A stretch of 32,359 nucleotides of DNA from Gammaproteobacteria bacterium (GTDB taxonomy: Bacteria > Pseudomonadota > Gammaproteobacteria > Magnimaribacterales > Magnimaribacteraceae): the NCBI GenBank assembly GCA_004214065.1, contig SGZM01000011.1:1-32359 (forward strand), read 5' to 3'. Numbering within the stretch: position 1 is the first letter of the stretch; each line of letters begins with the position of its first letter. This document shows positions 1 to 8,840 of the stretch, piece by piece. The notes below the pieces were generated by a model. That model was given only the letters and a program-made list of their open reading frames with translations, searched no databases and was not told where the DNA came from. The position numbers and the translations under genes are program-made.

Positions 1-415
1 TAGCTGGAACCTCGATTCCTTTTGCTCCGACTGCTTTAACCACCAAAGGGTAGACAGCAAAGGCATGCTCGGAATAGATTGCACTATCTTCTTTGCTCAA
101 AAAAATTCTTGCAACGAATTCAATGATATCGTTTGAGCCATTACCAATTGTTACTTGTTCATCTTTAACATTAAATTTACGCGCTATGGTTGACTTAAGT
201 CGGGTAGCATTGCCGTCAGGATATCGATGTGTTTCTTTAAGAACTGCCTCTATGGAATCAAATATTCTAGGACTTGGTCCCATAGGATTTTCATTACTAG
301 CTAGCTTAATGGCGTTATTGATCCCTAATTCTCTTTCGAGGTCTTCTATTGGTTTACCTGGTTCATAAGGACTTAGGTCGCTTATTCCTTTGTTAACTAA
401 TTCTTTTATATCCAT
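1..415 (-). CDS. hisC: Histidinol-phosphate aminotransferase, N-terminal part (runs off the window)
   Basis: Only the first 138 codons are present; the gene continues past the left edge. The reverse-strand translation begins MDIKELVNKGISDLSPYEPG and contains the family signature SNENPMGPSP, then RYPDG and TIGNGSND. This is the cofactor- and substrate-binding start of HisC, a PLP-dependent class I/II aminotransferase that converts imidazole-acetol phosphate to histidinol phosphate and can also work on aromatic keto acids. The catalytic lysine lies outside the window. The ATG follows the pheA stop by only 2 bases, so it is probably co-transcribed with gyrA-serC-pheA. In Pseudomonas the gene after pheA is hisC2, followed by tyrA and aroA, so an aromatic role is plausible. 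The family assignment is firm; the histidine-versus-aromatic role is inferred. Confidence 0.93.
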   Translation of the reverse strand, partial: MDIKELVNKGISDLSPYEPGKPIEDLERELGINNAIKLASNENPMGPSPRIFDSIEAVLKETHRYPDGNATRLKSTIARKFNVKDEQVTIGNGSNDIIEFVARIFLSKEDSAIYSEHAFAVYPLVVKAVGAKGIEVPA

Positions 416-417
416 GA

Positions 418-1494
418 CTATCCTAAAGACTTGGGGTAAGACCCTAATATTTTTAATTCAATATCTTTACTTATCAAGGTTGAGAGTAAGCTTTTTATCT
501 TGTCGTCTTCGATGTGGCCTTCAAAGTCTATAAAGAACGAATATTGCCATTTATTAGTTTTGGATGGCCTATAAGTGAGATGAGATAAATTAATATCTAA
601 TTCATTGAAGGGCTCTAAAAGATTATATAGGGCTCCTTCCTCATTCTTTGTAGTAGCCATAATAGAAGTTTTATCAGAATTAGTCTGACCAGCATCTATT
701 TTTCCTATAGTGATAAACCTTGTTGTGTTACTAGAATAATCTTCAATATTTTTATTTAAAATTTCCAATCCATATTTGGTGGCAGCCAGTTCACCTGCAA
801 TGGCAATTACTGAATTATCTTCAGTTACGTTAGACGCCGCCTTTGCATTACTACTTACACTTACCAACTTAACGCCTGGACAATAAGACTCGAGCCACTC
901 TTTGCATTGTCCGAGGGTCTGTTCGTGTGCATGAATCTCAAAACCATCTTTGGGTAATGGTTTATTGTAACCAAGAAGATTATGATGAATCTCCAATTCA
1001 ATCTCTCCGCAAATTTTCAAATTAAATTCACTTAAACAGTCTAGAGTGGTGTTGACTGATCCTTCGGTGGAATTCTCTATAGGAACAATTCCATAGTCAG
1101 AGGATTCATTCTCTACAGATTCAAAGATAGATTTGATTGTATCTTGTGGCAACTTATCGACTGATTTTCCAAATTGGCCTTCAAGCGCTGATTCAGAAAA
1201 TGTACCTTCCGGACCTAGATAAGATAGAGTAAAAGTTGATTCTGTTGAACGACAGCTAGAAATAATCTCATTAAAGATATTTCTAATTTGGGCTTGCTCT
1301 AGTGGACCTTCATTCATCTCGGTCAATCTGTTTAAGATCGAAGACTCTCTAGCAGGCTTATATTTGTTACTATCTTGCTTAGCTTGACCGGCTTGAATAG
1401 CTAACTTGGCTCTTTCACTTACAAGCGACAAAATTTGATTATCAATTGAATCAATTGAGTCTCTAATTTTTGTAAGGTCATCTTTTTTAGACAT
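418..1494 (-). CDS. pheA: Bifunctional chorismate mutase / prephenate dehydratase
   Basis: This 358-residue cytosolic enzyme takes chorismate through prephenate to phenylpyruvate for phenylalanine synthesis. Residues 1-85 form the AroQ chorismate mutase helices; R11, R28 and K39 fall at the positions of the E. coli active-site residues. Residues 90-265 are the dehydratase domain, with YLGPEG (92-97), VPIENSTEGS (137-146) and the catalytic TRF (258-260). Residues 275-350 form the ACT domain. In that domain the usual GALV/GALH reads GALY (287-290), and the Phe-binding ESRP or ETRP reads TYRP (307-310), so the conserved Glu is lost. The start lies 6 bases after the serC stop and the stop is 2 bases before hisC, as expected for an operon. 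Length is typical of the fused enzyme. Weakened Phe feedback is inference. Confidence 0.97.
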   Translation of the reverse strand: MSKKDDLTKIRDSIDSIDNQILSLVSERAKLAIQAGQAKQDSNKYKPARESSILNRLTEMNEGPLEQAQIRNIFNEIISSCRSTESTFTLSYLGPEGTFSESALEGQFGKSVDKLPQDTIKSIFESVENESSDYGIVPIENSTEGSVNTTLDCLSEFNLKICGEIELEIHHNLLGYNKPLPKDGFEIHAHEQTLGQCKEWLESYCPGVKLVSVSSNAKAASNVTEDNSVIAIAGELAATKYGLEILNKNIEDYSSNTTRFITIGKIDAGQTNSDKTSIMATTKNEEGALYNLLEPFNELDINLSHLTYRPSKTNKWQYSFFIDFEGHIEDDKIKSLLSTLISKDIELKILGSYPKSLG

Positions 1495-1500
1495 GGCTCA

Positions 1501-2580
1501 CTAAGAATTTTCTTTAGAAAAAATATCCATAAAGTCTACAAGGGCATCTACTCCCTCCTCTGGAAGACCGTTATATATGCTAGCTCTCATCCCTCCTACG
1601 GACCTATGACCCTTTAGAGCCAATAATCCTGCTTCTTTAGATTCTTTCAGAAATTTATCATTTAGGTCTTCATTAACCAATAAAAAAGGTACATTCATGA
1701 TGGATCGATTTTCTTCATTTATATTATTCTCATAAAATTCAGAGCCATCTATATAGCTATATAACTTATCTGCTTTCCTAATATTAATCTTTGCAATTTC
1801 TTCAACTCCACCCAAAGATTTCAACCACTTGAATACCTTACCCGCAACATACCAAGCAAAAGTTGGAGGTGTGTTAGACATAGATTCACCTTCGTGAATG
1901 AGGGTGTAATTCAAAAGATTCGGGGTAATAGGTTGAGGATTACCAAGTAAATCTTTTTTTATAACAACGAAGCCAAGACCAGAGGGGCCTATATTTTTTT
2001 GGGCTCCCCCATAGATCAAAGAAAATTTATTTACATCTAGAGGTTCTGAAAGAATACCCGAAGAGTAATCTGCAACTACGGGTACCTCAGAATGCTCAAT
2101 AGATCTCAAACATAAACCTCCAATGGTTTCATTAGGGGTGTAATGCACATAGGAAGAGTTTTGAGAAAACTCCCAAGACTCTTGTTTAGGGAAATATCTA
2201 AAATCTTCTTCCTCCGAAGTGGCAGCTATATTGACATTGGTATATCTTTGAGCTTCTTTGATAGATCGCTTGGCCCAATGACCACTGTTAACATAGTCAG
2301 CGCTTCCGTCCTTGCCAGCCAAATTCAAAGGAACCATGGCATTTTGCATGGTTGCTCCACCATGAGTAAATAAAACCGCATAGTCTTCTGAGATGGATAG
2401 AAGGTCCCTAAAATCCTGCTCCGCTTGTTTAGCAATCTGAATGAATTCTGGACTTCTGTGACTTATTTCCATTACTGAAAGACCTAAGCCGTTCCAATCT
2501 AGCAACTCTTCTTGAACTTCTTTTAAAACAGACTCTGGCATGGTTGCAGGGCCTGCTCCAAAATTAAACTTTCGTGGCAT
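1501..2580 (-). CDS. serC: Phosphoserine aminotransferase
   Basis: SerC is a PLP-dependent class V aminotransferase that converts 3-phosphohydroxypyruvate to phosphoserine. It also makes 4-phosphohydroxythreonine for pyridoxal phosphate synthesis. The 359-residue length is standard. The N-terminus FNFGAGPATMP is the family hallmark; THGGATMQN (72-80) binds the cofactor phosphate, and the Schiff-base lysine is K195 in GGAQKNIGPSG. The C-terminus has the usual GHRSVGGMRASIYN substrate-binding segment. The ATG overlaps the gyrA stop by one base (TAATG), a classic arrangement for translational coupling, and pheA starts 6 bases after the stop. The same gyrA-serC-pheA order occurs in Pseudomonas. 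No anomalies seen. Confidence 0.98.
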   Translation of the reverse strand: MPRKFNFGAGPATMPESVLKEVQEELLDWNGLGLSVMEISHRSPEFIQIAKQAEQDFRDLLSISEDYAVLFTHGGATMQNAMVPLNLAGKDGSADYVNSGHWAKRSIKEAQRYTNVNIAATSEEEDFRYFPKQESWEFSQNSSYVHYTPNETIGGLCLRSIEHSEVPVVADYSSGILSEPLDVNKFSLIYGGAQKNIGPSGLGFVVIKKDLLGNPQPITPNLLNYTLIHEGESMSNTPPTFAWYVAGKVFKWLKSLGGVEEIAKINIRKADKLYSYIDGSEFYENNINEENRSIMNVPFLLVNEDLNDKFLKESKEAGLLALKGHRSVGGMRASIYNGLPEEGVDALVDFMDIFSKENS

Positions 2581-5123
2581 TATTCATCTCCTATGAACTC
2601 TTCACTTATAGGGGCAATACTAATTAGTTTTTCTGAATCCTTCAGTCTAATCACAGTAACTCCTTGAGTATTTCTACCAATAACATTGACTTCTGCAACT
2701 CGAGTTCTTACCAGCATACCTTTATCAGAAATTAACATTAGTTCATCGTCATCAGTGACTTGTGCTGCACCAATAAGTTGACCATTCCTTTCTGAAATTT
2801 GCATAGCAATAACACCTTTTGCCCCGCGTCTGGTTTTTCTAAAATCTATTGATTTGGATCGTTTACCAAAACCGTTTTCGCTAACTGTAAATATACTCGC
2901 CTCCTCTTCAGGAATGATTAAAGATATAACATGCTGCTTTTTATCAAGCTTTATTCCCCTAACCCCTTTAGCGGTTCGCCCCATTGACCTAACTTCGGTT
3001 TCTGAAAAATGTGCTGCTTTACCTGCATTAGTGACTAACATAACAAATTTACTTCCATCAGTTATAGTAGTTCCAACCAATTCATCACCATCTTGTAGGG
3101 TGATTGCCCTCTTTCCGCCTTTCCTTTGATTTTCAAATTCAGTTAAAGCAGTTTTCTTTACAGTGCCTGCCTTGGTGGCCATGAGTATAAAATGACTATC
3201 ATCATACTCCTCAACAGGAACCATACTGGTAATCCTCTCTCCTTCACTGAGTTGTATTAGATTAACTAAAGGACGCCCCTTAGCCGATCTTCCTGCAGAC
3301 GGTATCTCATAGACTTTTAGCCAGTACACTTGCCCTAAATTTGAAAAGCAAAGGAGTGTAGTATGTGTATTTGCAACAAGAAGTTGCTCTACAAAGTCCT
3401 CATCTTTAACTGAAGCAGCAGTCTTACCCGTACCCCCTCTTCTTTGTGCTCTATATTCCTCAAGCGGCTGAGTCTTTGCATACCCTTCATGTGAAATTGT
3501 TACTACTCTATCTTCCGGCGTGATTAGATCTGCTTCTGTTAAGTCAGCAGCAGAATCTTGTATCTCAGTTCTTCTATCGTCTTTATATTTTTCTTGAACT
3601 TCAAGAAGTTCTTCTTTTACAACCTCAATTAACCGCTCAGAATCACCTAAAATTTCCAACAAGAAGGTAATATGATCTATTATTTCTTCATATTCTTTGA
3701 TTAACTTATCTTGCTCAAGACCTGTAAGTCTTTGAAGTCGCATATCCAAGATAGCTTGTGCTTGTTGTTCTGAAAGTTGATATGTTTTTCCAATTAATCC
3801 TACAGACTTATCTGTAATGTCAATTTTGCAAGCATCAGGTCCTGCTTTTTCGAGCATTGCTATAATTTTTCCAGGCTTCCATTTTTTTGCTAATAACTTT
3901 TTCTTGGCCTCTGATCCTTCTTTAGATTTTTTAATGAGGTCTATCATCTCATCGATGTTAGCTAGGGCTATTGTTAACCCTTCTAATATATGACCTCTTT
4001 CTTTAGCTTTTCTTAGATCAAAAAATGTTCTTCTAGATACAACTTCTTTTCTATGGTTGAAAAATACTGAAAGTATAGTTTTCAAATTTAGTAACTTAGG
4101 CTCTCCATCAATTAAAGCAACGTTGTTGATGCCAAAAACAGTTTGCATCTGGGTCTGAGCATAGAGGTTATTGAGAACTACATCAGGTATCTGGCCTGAT
4201 TTAAGCTCTATGACTACCCTCACACCATCTTTATCAGATTCATCTCTTATATCTCTTATGCCTTCCAATTTCTTATCTCTTGAAAGTTCGGCAATTTTTT
4301 CAATCAGCCTTGACTTGACTACCTGATAAGGCATTTCAGTAATGATAATCTTTGCCTTATCTTTCTCTTCATCTTCAAATTCAGTTTTAGCTCTTATCTT
4401 GACTCTTCCTCTACCTGTTTCATAAGCACTTACTATGCCTGCTTTTCCATTTATGATTGCTCCAGTAGGAAAATCTGGACCTGGTATATATTCCATTAAT
4501 TCTTGAACTGTTATGTCAGGGTTATCTATGAAAGCCAGGCAGGCCGACAGAGATTCATTCAAATTATGAGGAGCCATATTTGTAGCCATACCTACCGCTA
4601 TACCTGCAGAACCATTTACTAGCATATTGGGAATTTTTGTAGGTAATACTTCTGGCATCATTTCTGTGCCATCATAATTTTCTACATAATTTACAGTTTC
4701 CTTTTCAAGGTCTGAAAGCAATTCCTGAGAAATCTTAGCCATTCTAACTTCGGTATATCTTTGTGCCGCAGGACCGTCTCCGTCCATAGATCCAAAATTA
4801 CCTTGACCATCTACTAAGGGGTACCTTAAAGACCACCATTGGGCCATTCTTACAATAGTCTCGTAAGCAGCGCTATCACCATGAGGATGATATTTACCAA
4901 TCACATCTCCTACTATTCTTGCCGACTTTTTATGAGGTCTACCAAAATCGTTATTCAAAACATACATAGCATAGAGAACTCTTCTGTGAACTGGCTTCAA
5001 TCCATCTCTGGCATCAGGCAATGCCCTGCCCACAATGACACTCATTGCATAATCAAGATAAGATTGTTTTAGTTCTTTCCCTATATCGACAGGAACTATT
5101 TCCTTAGCAGCAATTTCACCCAT
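2580..5123 (-). CDS. gyrA: DNA gyrase subunit A
   Basis: GyrA cleaves and rejoins DNA in the A2B2 gyrase that introduces negative supercoils. The 847 residues hold the breakage-reunion domain (about 1-520) and a C-terminal beta-pinwheel. The catalytic tyrosine is Y123 in QRYTEVRM. In the quinolone-resistance region, S84 matches E. coli S83 and E88 replaces D87; E at that site is common in other bacteria. The DNA-wrapping GyrA box reads QRRGGTG rather than the usual QRRGGKG. The acidic C-terminal tail is short, and the protein is about 28 residues shorter than in E. coli. It heads the serC-pheA-hisC transcription unit; its stop overlaps the serC start. GyrA is preferred over ParC because the GyrA box is present and repeated pinwheel blades are seen. 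Confidence 0.98.
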   Translation of the reverse strand: MGEIAAKEIVPVDIGKELKQSYLDYAMSVIVGRALPDARDGLKPVHRRVLYAMYVLNNDFGRPHKKSARIVGDVIGKYHPHGDSAAYETIVRMAQWWSLRYPLVDGQGNFGSMDGDGPAAQRYTEVRMAKISQELLSDLEKETVNYVENYDGTEMMPEVLPTKIPNMLVNGSAGIAVGMATNMAPHNLNESLSACLAFIDNPDITVQELMEYIPGPDFPTGAIINGKAGIVSAYETGRGRVKIRAKTEFEDEEKDKAKIIITEMPYQVVKSRLIEKIAELSRDKKLEGIRDIRDESDKDGVRVVIELKSGQIPDVVLNNLYAQTQMQTVFGINNVALIDGEPKLLNLKTILSVFFNHRKEVVSRRTFFDLRKAKERGHILEGLTIALANIDEMIDLIKKSKEGSEAKKKLLAKKWKPGKIIAMLEKAGPDACKIDITDKSVGLIGKTYQLSEQQAQAILDMRLQRLTGLEQDKLIKEYEEIIDHITFLLEILGDSERLIEVVKEELLEVQEKYKDDRRTEIQDSAADLTEADLITPEDRVVTISHEGYAKTQPLEEYRAQRRGGTGKTAASVKDEDFVEQLLVANTHTTLLCFSNLGQVYWLKVYEIPSAGRSAKGRPLVNLIQLSEGERITSMVPVEEYDDSHFILMATKAGTVKKTALTEFENQRKGGKRAITLQDGDELVGTTITDGSKFVMLVTNAGKAAHFSETEVRSMGRTAKGVRGIKLDKKQHVISLIIPEEEASIFTVSENGFGKRSKSIDFRKTRRGAKGVIAMQISERNGQLIGAAQVTDDDELMLISDKGMLVRTRVAEVNVIGRNTQGVTVIRLKDSEKLISIAPISEEFIGDE

Positions 5124-5169
5124 AATTTATATCCAAAAAATTAATTTAATATCGAAATGAAAGCAAAAT

Positions 5170-5184
5170 CCTTCAAAAAGAAGG
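5170..5184 (-). other. Small hairpin in the gyrA leader
   Basis: Between pntB and gyrA (5124-5281) the sequence CCTTC, five A, GAAGG forms a perfect 5-bp stem with a 5-base loop. It lies about 46 bases upstream of the gyrA ATG, so it would be in the 5' leader if transcription starts further upstream. It is too weak and lacks the GC-rich stem plus T-run expected of a terminator. A role in gyrA expression is speculative. Confidence 0.25.
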
Positions 5185-5197
5185 TGATTTATTTGAT

Positions 5198-5226
5198 GTG
5201 GTATTTGCGGTATCAACTTAAGTCAA
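5198..5226 (-). promoter_or_regulatory. Possible gyrA promoter
   Basis: On the minus strand TTGACT (5221-5226) is a 5-of-6 match to a sigma-70 -35 box, but the hexamer 17 bases downstream, TACCAC (5198-5203), is a poor -10. The 158-base gap between pntB and gyrA is the longest in the window and is AT-rich, so a gyrA promoter is expected here. The exact boxes are uncertain. Confidence 0.25.
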
Positions 5227-5281
5227 TTTTAGCATAATTGACCTTAAAAATCGCTTAAAAAAAGGGTGCTAAAGGGTCGAA

Positions 5282-6667
5282 TTAACCTTTAAATTCAGAA
5301 ACCAAAGTGGATACAGTTTCTTTTGCATCTCCAAACAACATTCTTGTATTAGATTTAAAGAATAATGGGTTTTGTATACCCGCAAATCCAGATGCCATTG
5401 AACGTTTTGAGACAAAAACTGTCTTTGCGTTATCGACTTCAATTATCGGCATTCCGTATATGGGACTACCCTCATTGTCTTTAGCATCAGGATTAACAAC
5501 GTCGTTGGCACCGATAACTATGCAAACATCCACTGTTTCCATAATTGGATTAACGTCTTCTGGTTCTACCAATACATCATAAGAAACATTTGCTTCAGCC
5601 AGTAGAACATTCATATGGCCTGGCATTCTTCCAGCAACTGGATGAATAGCGTACTTCACTTCAGCTCCATTCTCTTCCAATAGTTCACCTAATTCTCTTA
5701 CAGCATGTTGCGCTTGAGCTACAGCCATACCATATCCCGGTACAATCAAGACTGATGAAGCTGCTTCAAGTATGAGGTAAGCATCTTCTGCAGTGATTGG
5801 TTTTACCTCACCTTGCTCTTGAGCTGATTCTGCTGTGGTATTGGGGGCTGCTCCAAATCCACTGAACAAGACATTAGCGAGAGATCTGTTCATTGCCTTG
5901 CACATGATATTTGTAAGAATTAATCCGCTAGCACCAACCAAGGCGCCGGCAACGATAAGTACATTATTTAGTATCACAAATCCTGCAGCACAAGCTGCCA
6001 AACCCGAAAAGCTATTCAGCAGAGCTATTACTACAGGCATATCTGCACCGCCAATAGGTATTACAAATAAAATTCCAAGCATAAAAGCCAAGGCTATAAG
6101 TAAAATGAGTGTTTGCTCGGCAGATATATAGCCTTGAATAAAGAGCATGTTTACCCCAACAAGTAAAATTACTAGCAGTAAAAGACCGTTTACAAATTGT
6201 TGCCCTCTATATAGGTAAGGCTTTCCAGAAATTACTTCAGATAATTTTCCATAAGCAATAATACTGCCTGTAAAGGTCATGCCTCCTATTAAGACAGTAA
6301 AGAAAATAGCCCCTAAAAAGGCTGGATTATCGAAAGTACCTGAGACATATTCAGCCGAACCGACCAAAAGACTAGCAATTCCACCAAAACCATTGAATAT
6401 GGCTACCATTTCAGGCATGGAAGTCATTTTTACCTTAGTTGCTGCAAAATATCCCACTATACTTCCAGCTATTAAAGCTCCGGCAATATATCTATAGTCA
6501 ATAATATTTTGATCTAATAATGTTATTAAAACAGCAAGTAACATGCCAGATGAGGAAAGAAAATTTCCATTTCTTGCTGTATCCGGGGATCCCAGCATTT
6601 TGAGACCCACAATGAAAAGTATCGAAGAAGCAATATAAGATAAGTTAACTAAAATTGAAGTATCCAT
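5282..6667 (-). CDS. pntB: NAD(P) transhydrogenase subunit beta
   Basis: PntB is the membrane plus NADP(H)-binding subunit of the proton-translocating transhydrogenase, which uses the proton gradient to reduce NADP with NADH. The 461 residues begin with about nine hydrophobic segments (residues 5-260). They end with domain III: GYGMAVAQAQ nucleotide-binding loop, HPVAGRMPGHMNVLLAEA, GANDVVNP, and KRSMASGF near the C-terminus, all family hallmarks. The start ATG lies 2 bases after the pntA2 stop. It is the last gene of the three-gene pnt group, with no clear hairpin terminator before gyrA; only a run of seven T follows on the coding strand (near 5256-5262). No unusual residues noticed. Confidence 0.98.
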   Translation of the reverse strand: MDTSILVNLSYIASSILFIVGLKMLGSPDTARNGNFLSSSGMLLAVLITLLDQNIIDYRYIAGALIAGSIVGYFAATKVKMTSMPEMVAIFNGFGGIASLLVGSAEYVSGTFDNPAFLGAIFFTVLIGGMTFTGSIIAYGKLSEVISGKPYLYRGQQFVNGLLLLVILLVGVNMLFIQGYISAEQTLILLIALAFMLGILFVIPIGGADMPVVIALLNSFSGLAACAAGFVILNNVLIVAGALVGASGLILTNIMCKAMNRSLANVLFSGFGAAPNTTAESAQEQGEVKPITAEDAYLILEAASSVLIVPGYGMAVAQAQHAVRELGELLEENGAEVKYAIHPVAGRMPGHMNVLLAEANVSYDVLVEPEDVNPIMETVDVCIVIGANDVVNPDAKDNEGSPIYGMPIIEVDNAKTVFVSKRSMASGFAGIQNPLFFKSNTRMLFGDAKETVSTLVSEFKG

Positions 6668-6669
6668 AA

Positions 6670-6948
6670 TTATTTCTTTTTAAACATTCCTAGCATTCTA
6701 TTTGTGACAAGATATCCACCCACTACATTAATTGAAGCAAAAAAGACGGCTGCAGTTCCAAGGGCGATTGTTGTAACCTCAGATGATCCAGAAGATAGAA
6801 TTGCTCCAACTAGAGTAATGCCTGATATGGCATTAGCTCCGGACATCAATGGAGTGTGCAAAGTTGAGGGCACTTTAGTAATTAGCTCTACACCTAAAAA
6901 AATTGATAGAACTAAAATGAATATTAGAAGTATGATCTGACTTTCCAT
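6670..6948 (-). CDS. pntAB: NAD(P) transhydrogenase subunit alpha, transmembrane part
   Basis: This 92-residue protein has three to four hydrophobic helices and the conserved segments ELITKVPSTLHTPLMSGANA and VVGGYLVTNRML. These identify the membrane domain that in E. coli is fused to the C-terminus of PntA. Here it is a separate gene, as in Rhodospirillum rubrum, so the enzyme is the three-polypeptide type. It contributes transmembrane helices to the proton channel formed with PntB. It follows pntA1 by 9 bases and precedes pntB by 2 bases, consistent with one transcript and fixed subunit ratios. The lysine-rich C-terminus (MFKKK) fits a cytoplasmic end. Confidence 0.95.
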   Translation of the reverse strand: MESQIILLIFILVLSIFLGVELITKVPSTLHTPLMSGANAISGITLVGAILSSGSSEVTTIALGTAAVFFASINVVGGYLVTNRMLGMFKKK

Positions 6949-6957
6949 AGTATTAAT

Positions 6958-8076
6958 TTATTTTACTGATTCGTTAACAATACTTCCTTGGTGAGTAATA
7001 ACACACCCTTTCAGTATCTCGTCTTCTAAATCAAAATTGATAGATTTTTTTTCTGAGTCCCAAAATTCTTCAATCATATTAAAAATATTAGAACCAAAAA
7101 CTTGAGAGGCATCTTTAGCAACTTCTCCAGGTAAGTTAGACATGCCAATGATAGTAACGCCATTATGAAAGACGTACTCATCATTTTTTGAACCTTCGAC
7201 ATTACCCCCTGTTGAAACTGCCATATCTACTACAACACTGCCTGGTTGCATAGCTTCCACCATATCTTGAGAAATAATCCTTGGCGCAGGTCGTCCAAAT
7301 ACTTGTGCAGTAGTTATGATGACATCAGATTGAGAACAGATTTTTTTCATGCCTTCTTGTTGCATTTTTATTTGATCATCACTGAGTTCTTTAGCATAAC
7401 CTTGATCGGTTTCTTCCGTCTCTCCTATATCAATTTTTACAAATTTTGCACCCAAAGATCTTACTTGCTCCTCTACAACTGGTCTTGTATCAAAAGCTTC
7501 GACTCTTGCTCCTAATCTCTTAGCTGTAGCTATGGCCTGCAATCCTGCCACTCCAACACCTACTATGAAAACCCTGGCAGGAGATATTGTCCCAGCAGCG
7601 GTCATCATCATTGGAAAGGATTTTGAAAGTGTTCTTGAAGCTTCAATAACTGCTGCATATCCAGCTAAATTTGCCTGTGAGCTCAATGCATCCATTTTCT
7701 GAGCCCTAGTTATCCTTGGTACCAACTCCATGCTTATAGAGCTCACACCAGCAGAAGCCAATTCAGTTACAATTTGTTTTTCATTGAATGGGTCTAGAAA
7801 GCTTATATATATTGAATCTTTAGTTAATAATTGAATCTCATCACTGGTAGGCTTATTAATTTTACAGACTACATCAGCGGACTTAAAGCCTCCTGCCCTA
7901 TCGTGACAGATAGTTGCTCCTGCTGTTGAATATAGGTCATCTGAAACAAAAACTTTATCTCCTAAACCCGACTCCACAGAGACTTGAATCCCCAAATCAA
8001 CCAACTTCTTAGCTACTTCAGGTAAAATGGTGGCACGTATTTCTTGAGCCTCTTCTTTAGGAAAGAATATTTGCAT
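6958..8076 (-). CDS. pntAA: NAD(P) transhydrogenase subunit alpha, NAD-binding part
   Basis: This 372-residue soluble subunit (domain I) binds NAD(H) and passes hydride to NADP on PntB. The N-terminus FFPKEEAQEIRATILPE is the alanine dehydrogenase/PNT N-domain. The Rossmann fold follows with GVGVAGLQAIATAKRLGA and an acidic residue at the end of the next strand (EAFDTRP). The segment AKELSDDQIKMQQE is the family's mobile-loop region, and VVDMAVSTGGNVEGS is also conserved. The length matches R. rubrum PntAA rather than the fused 510-residue E. coli PntA. It is the first gene of the pnt operon and is divergent from ubiG across about 53 bases, which must hold both promoters. Confidence 0.96.
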   Translation of the reverse strand: MQIFFPKEEAQEIRATILPEVAKKLVDLGIQVSVESGLGDKVFVSDDLYSTAGATICHDRAGGFKSADVVCKINKPTSDEIQLLTKDSIYISFLDPFNEKQIVTELASAGVSSISMELVPRITRAQKMDALSSQANLAGYAAVIEASRTLSKSFPMMMTAAGTISPARVFIVGVGVAGLQAIATAKRLGARVEAFDTRPVVEEQVRSLGAKFVKIDIGETEETDQGYAKELSDDQIKMQQEGMKKICSQSDVIITTAQVFGRPAPRIISQDMVEAMQPGSVVVDMAVSTGGNVEGSKNDEYVFHNGVTIIGMSNLPGEVAKDASQVFGSNIFNMIEEFWDSEKKSINFDLEDEILKGCVITHQGSIVNESVK

Positions 8077-8129
8077 AATAATTTTGAGTTTGGAAAATTT
8101 CGAGAACAGTTTAAAGAAAAAAATTGACT

Positions 8130-8840
8130 ATGAATATAAAAAATTTAGATCATGAAGAAGTAAATAAATTTGATGAACTTGCTGCAAAATGGTGGGATAT
8201 GGAAGGTGAGTTTAAACCGCTCCATCAGATTAACCCTCTTAGGGTAGGCTTCATTAAAGATAGGTCTATTTTAGAGGGTAAAAAGATTCTAGATGTTGGC
8301 TGTGGAGGCGGTATTCTTGCAGAAGCTTTAAGTGAACTTGGAGCAAATGTTACAGGGATAGATGCATCAGAGAATACAATTGGAGTTGCTAAATCACACT
8401 CTAAATCAATAAACAGCAACGTAAGGTTTATTCAAAATACAATTGAGGAATTTATAGCTTCTAACCCCGATGAAAAATTTGATGTCATTACCTGCTTGGA
8501 AATGCTTGAACATGTGCCCTCCCCGGGTGAGATAATAAAAAACTGTTCTGATATTTTGAAAAAAGATGGAGATATTTTCTTTTCCACCATAAATAGAAAT
8601 CCTAGATCGTATCTGTTTGCTGTTATCGGGGCTGAGTACATATTAAATCTTCTTCCAAAAGGAACCCATGATTATGAAAAATTTATTAAGCCTTCTGAGC
8701 TAGCTAAATGGATTAGAGAAGCAGGTTTAAACTCTGAGGAAACAATTGGATTAAGCTATAACCCAATTACTGATAATTATTGGCTTGGAAAGGATATACA
8801 AGTTAATTATATGGTTCATGCAAAAAAGGGAAAGGATTGA
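8130..8840 (+). CDS. ubiG: Ubiquinone biosynthesis O-methyltransferase
   Basis: UbiG performs both O-methylations of the ubiquinone ring using S-adenosylmethionine. The start region NLDHEEVNKFDELAAKWWD and EFKPLHQINPLR are UbiG signatures, followed by SAM motif I ILDVGCGGGILAEALSELG and GIDASE. EMLEHVPSP and the later FFSTINRN are the post-I and substrate-side motifs of the family. I chose ATG 8130 (236 residues) because it matches the E. coli start context; an in-frame TTG two codons upstream (8124) is possible but less likely. No clear Shine-Dalgarno is visible before either. It overlaps the next gene by 4 bases and is divergent from pntA1. The ubiG-phosphatase-yciK order is the same as in Pseudomonas. 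Confidence 0.97.
   Translation: MNIKNLDHEEVNKFDELAAKWWDMEGEFKPLHQINPLRVGFIKDRSILEGKKILDVGCGGGILAEALSELGANVTGIDASENTIGVAKSHSKSINSNVRFIQNTIEEFIASNPDEKFDVITCLEMLEHVPSPGEIIKNCSDILKKDGDIFFSTINRNPRSYLFAVIGAEYILNLLPKGTHDYEKFIKPSELAKWIREAGLNSEETIGLSYNPITDNYWLGKDIQVNYMVHAKKGKD

Noticed and set aside
93..368. 91-codon plus-strand frame at the left edge
   Set aside because: It lies opposite the conserved start of hisC and has no family features.
5230..5281. Terminator after pntB
   Set aside because: A run of seven T is present on the coding strand, but no stable GC-rich stem precedes it.
8124..8129. TTG at 8124 as ubiG start
   Set aside because: ATG 8130, two codons on, matches the UbiG family start context better; neither has a clear ribosome site.
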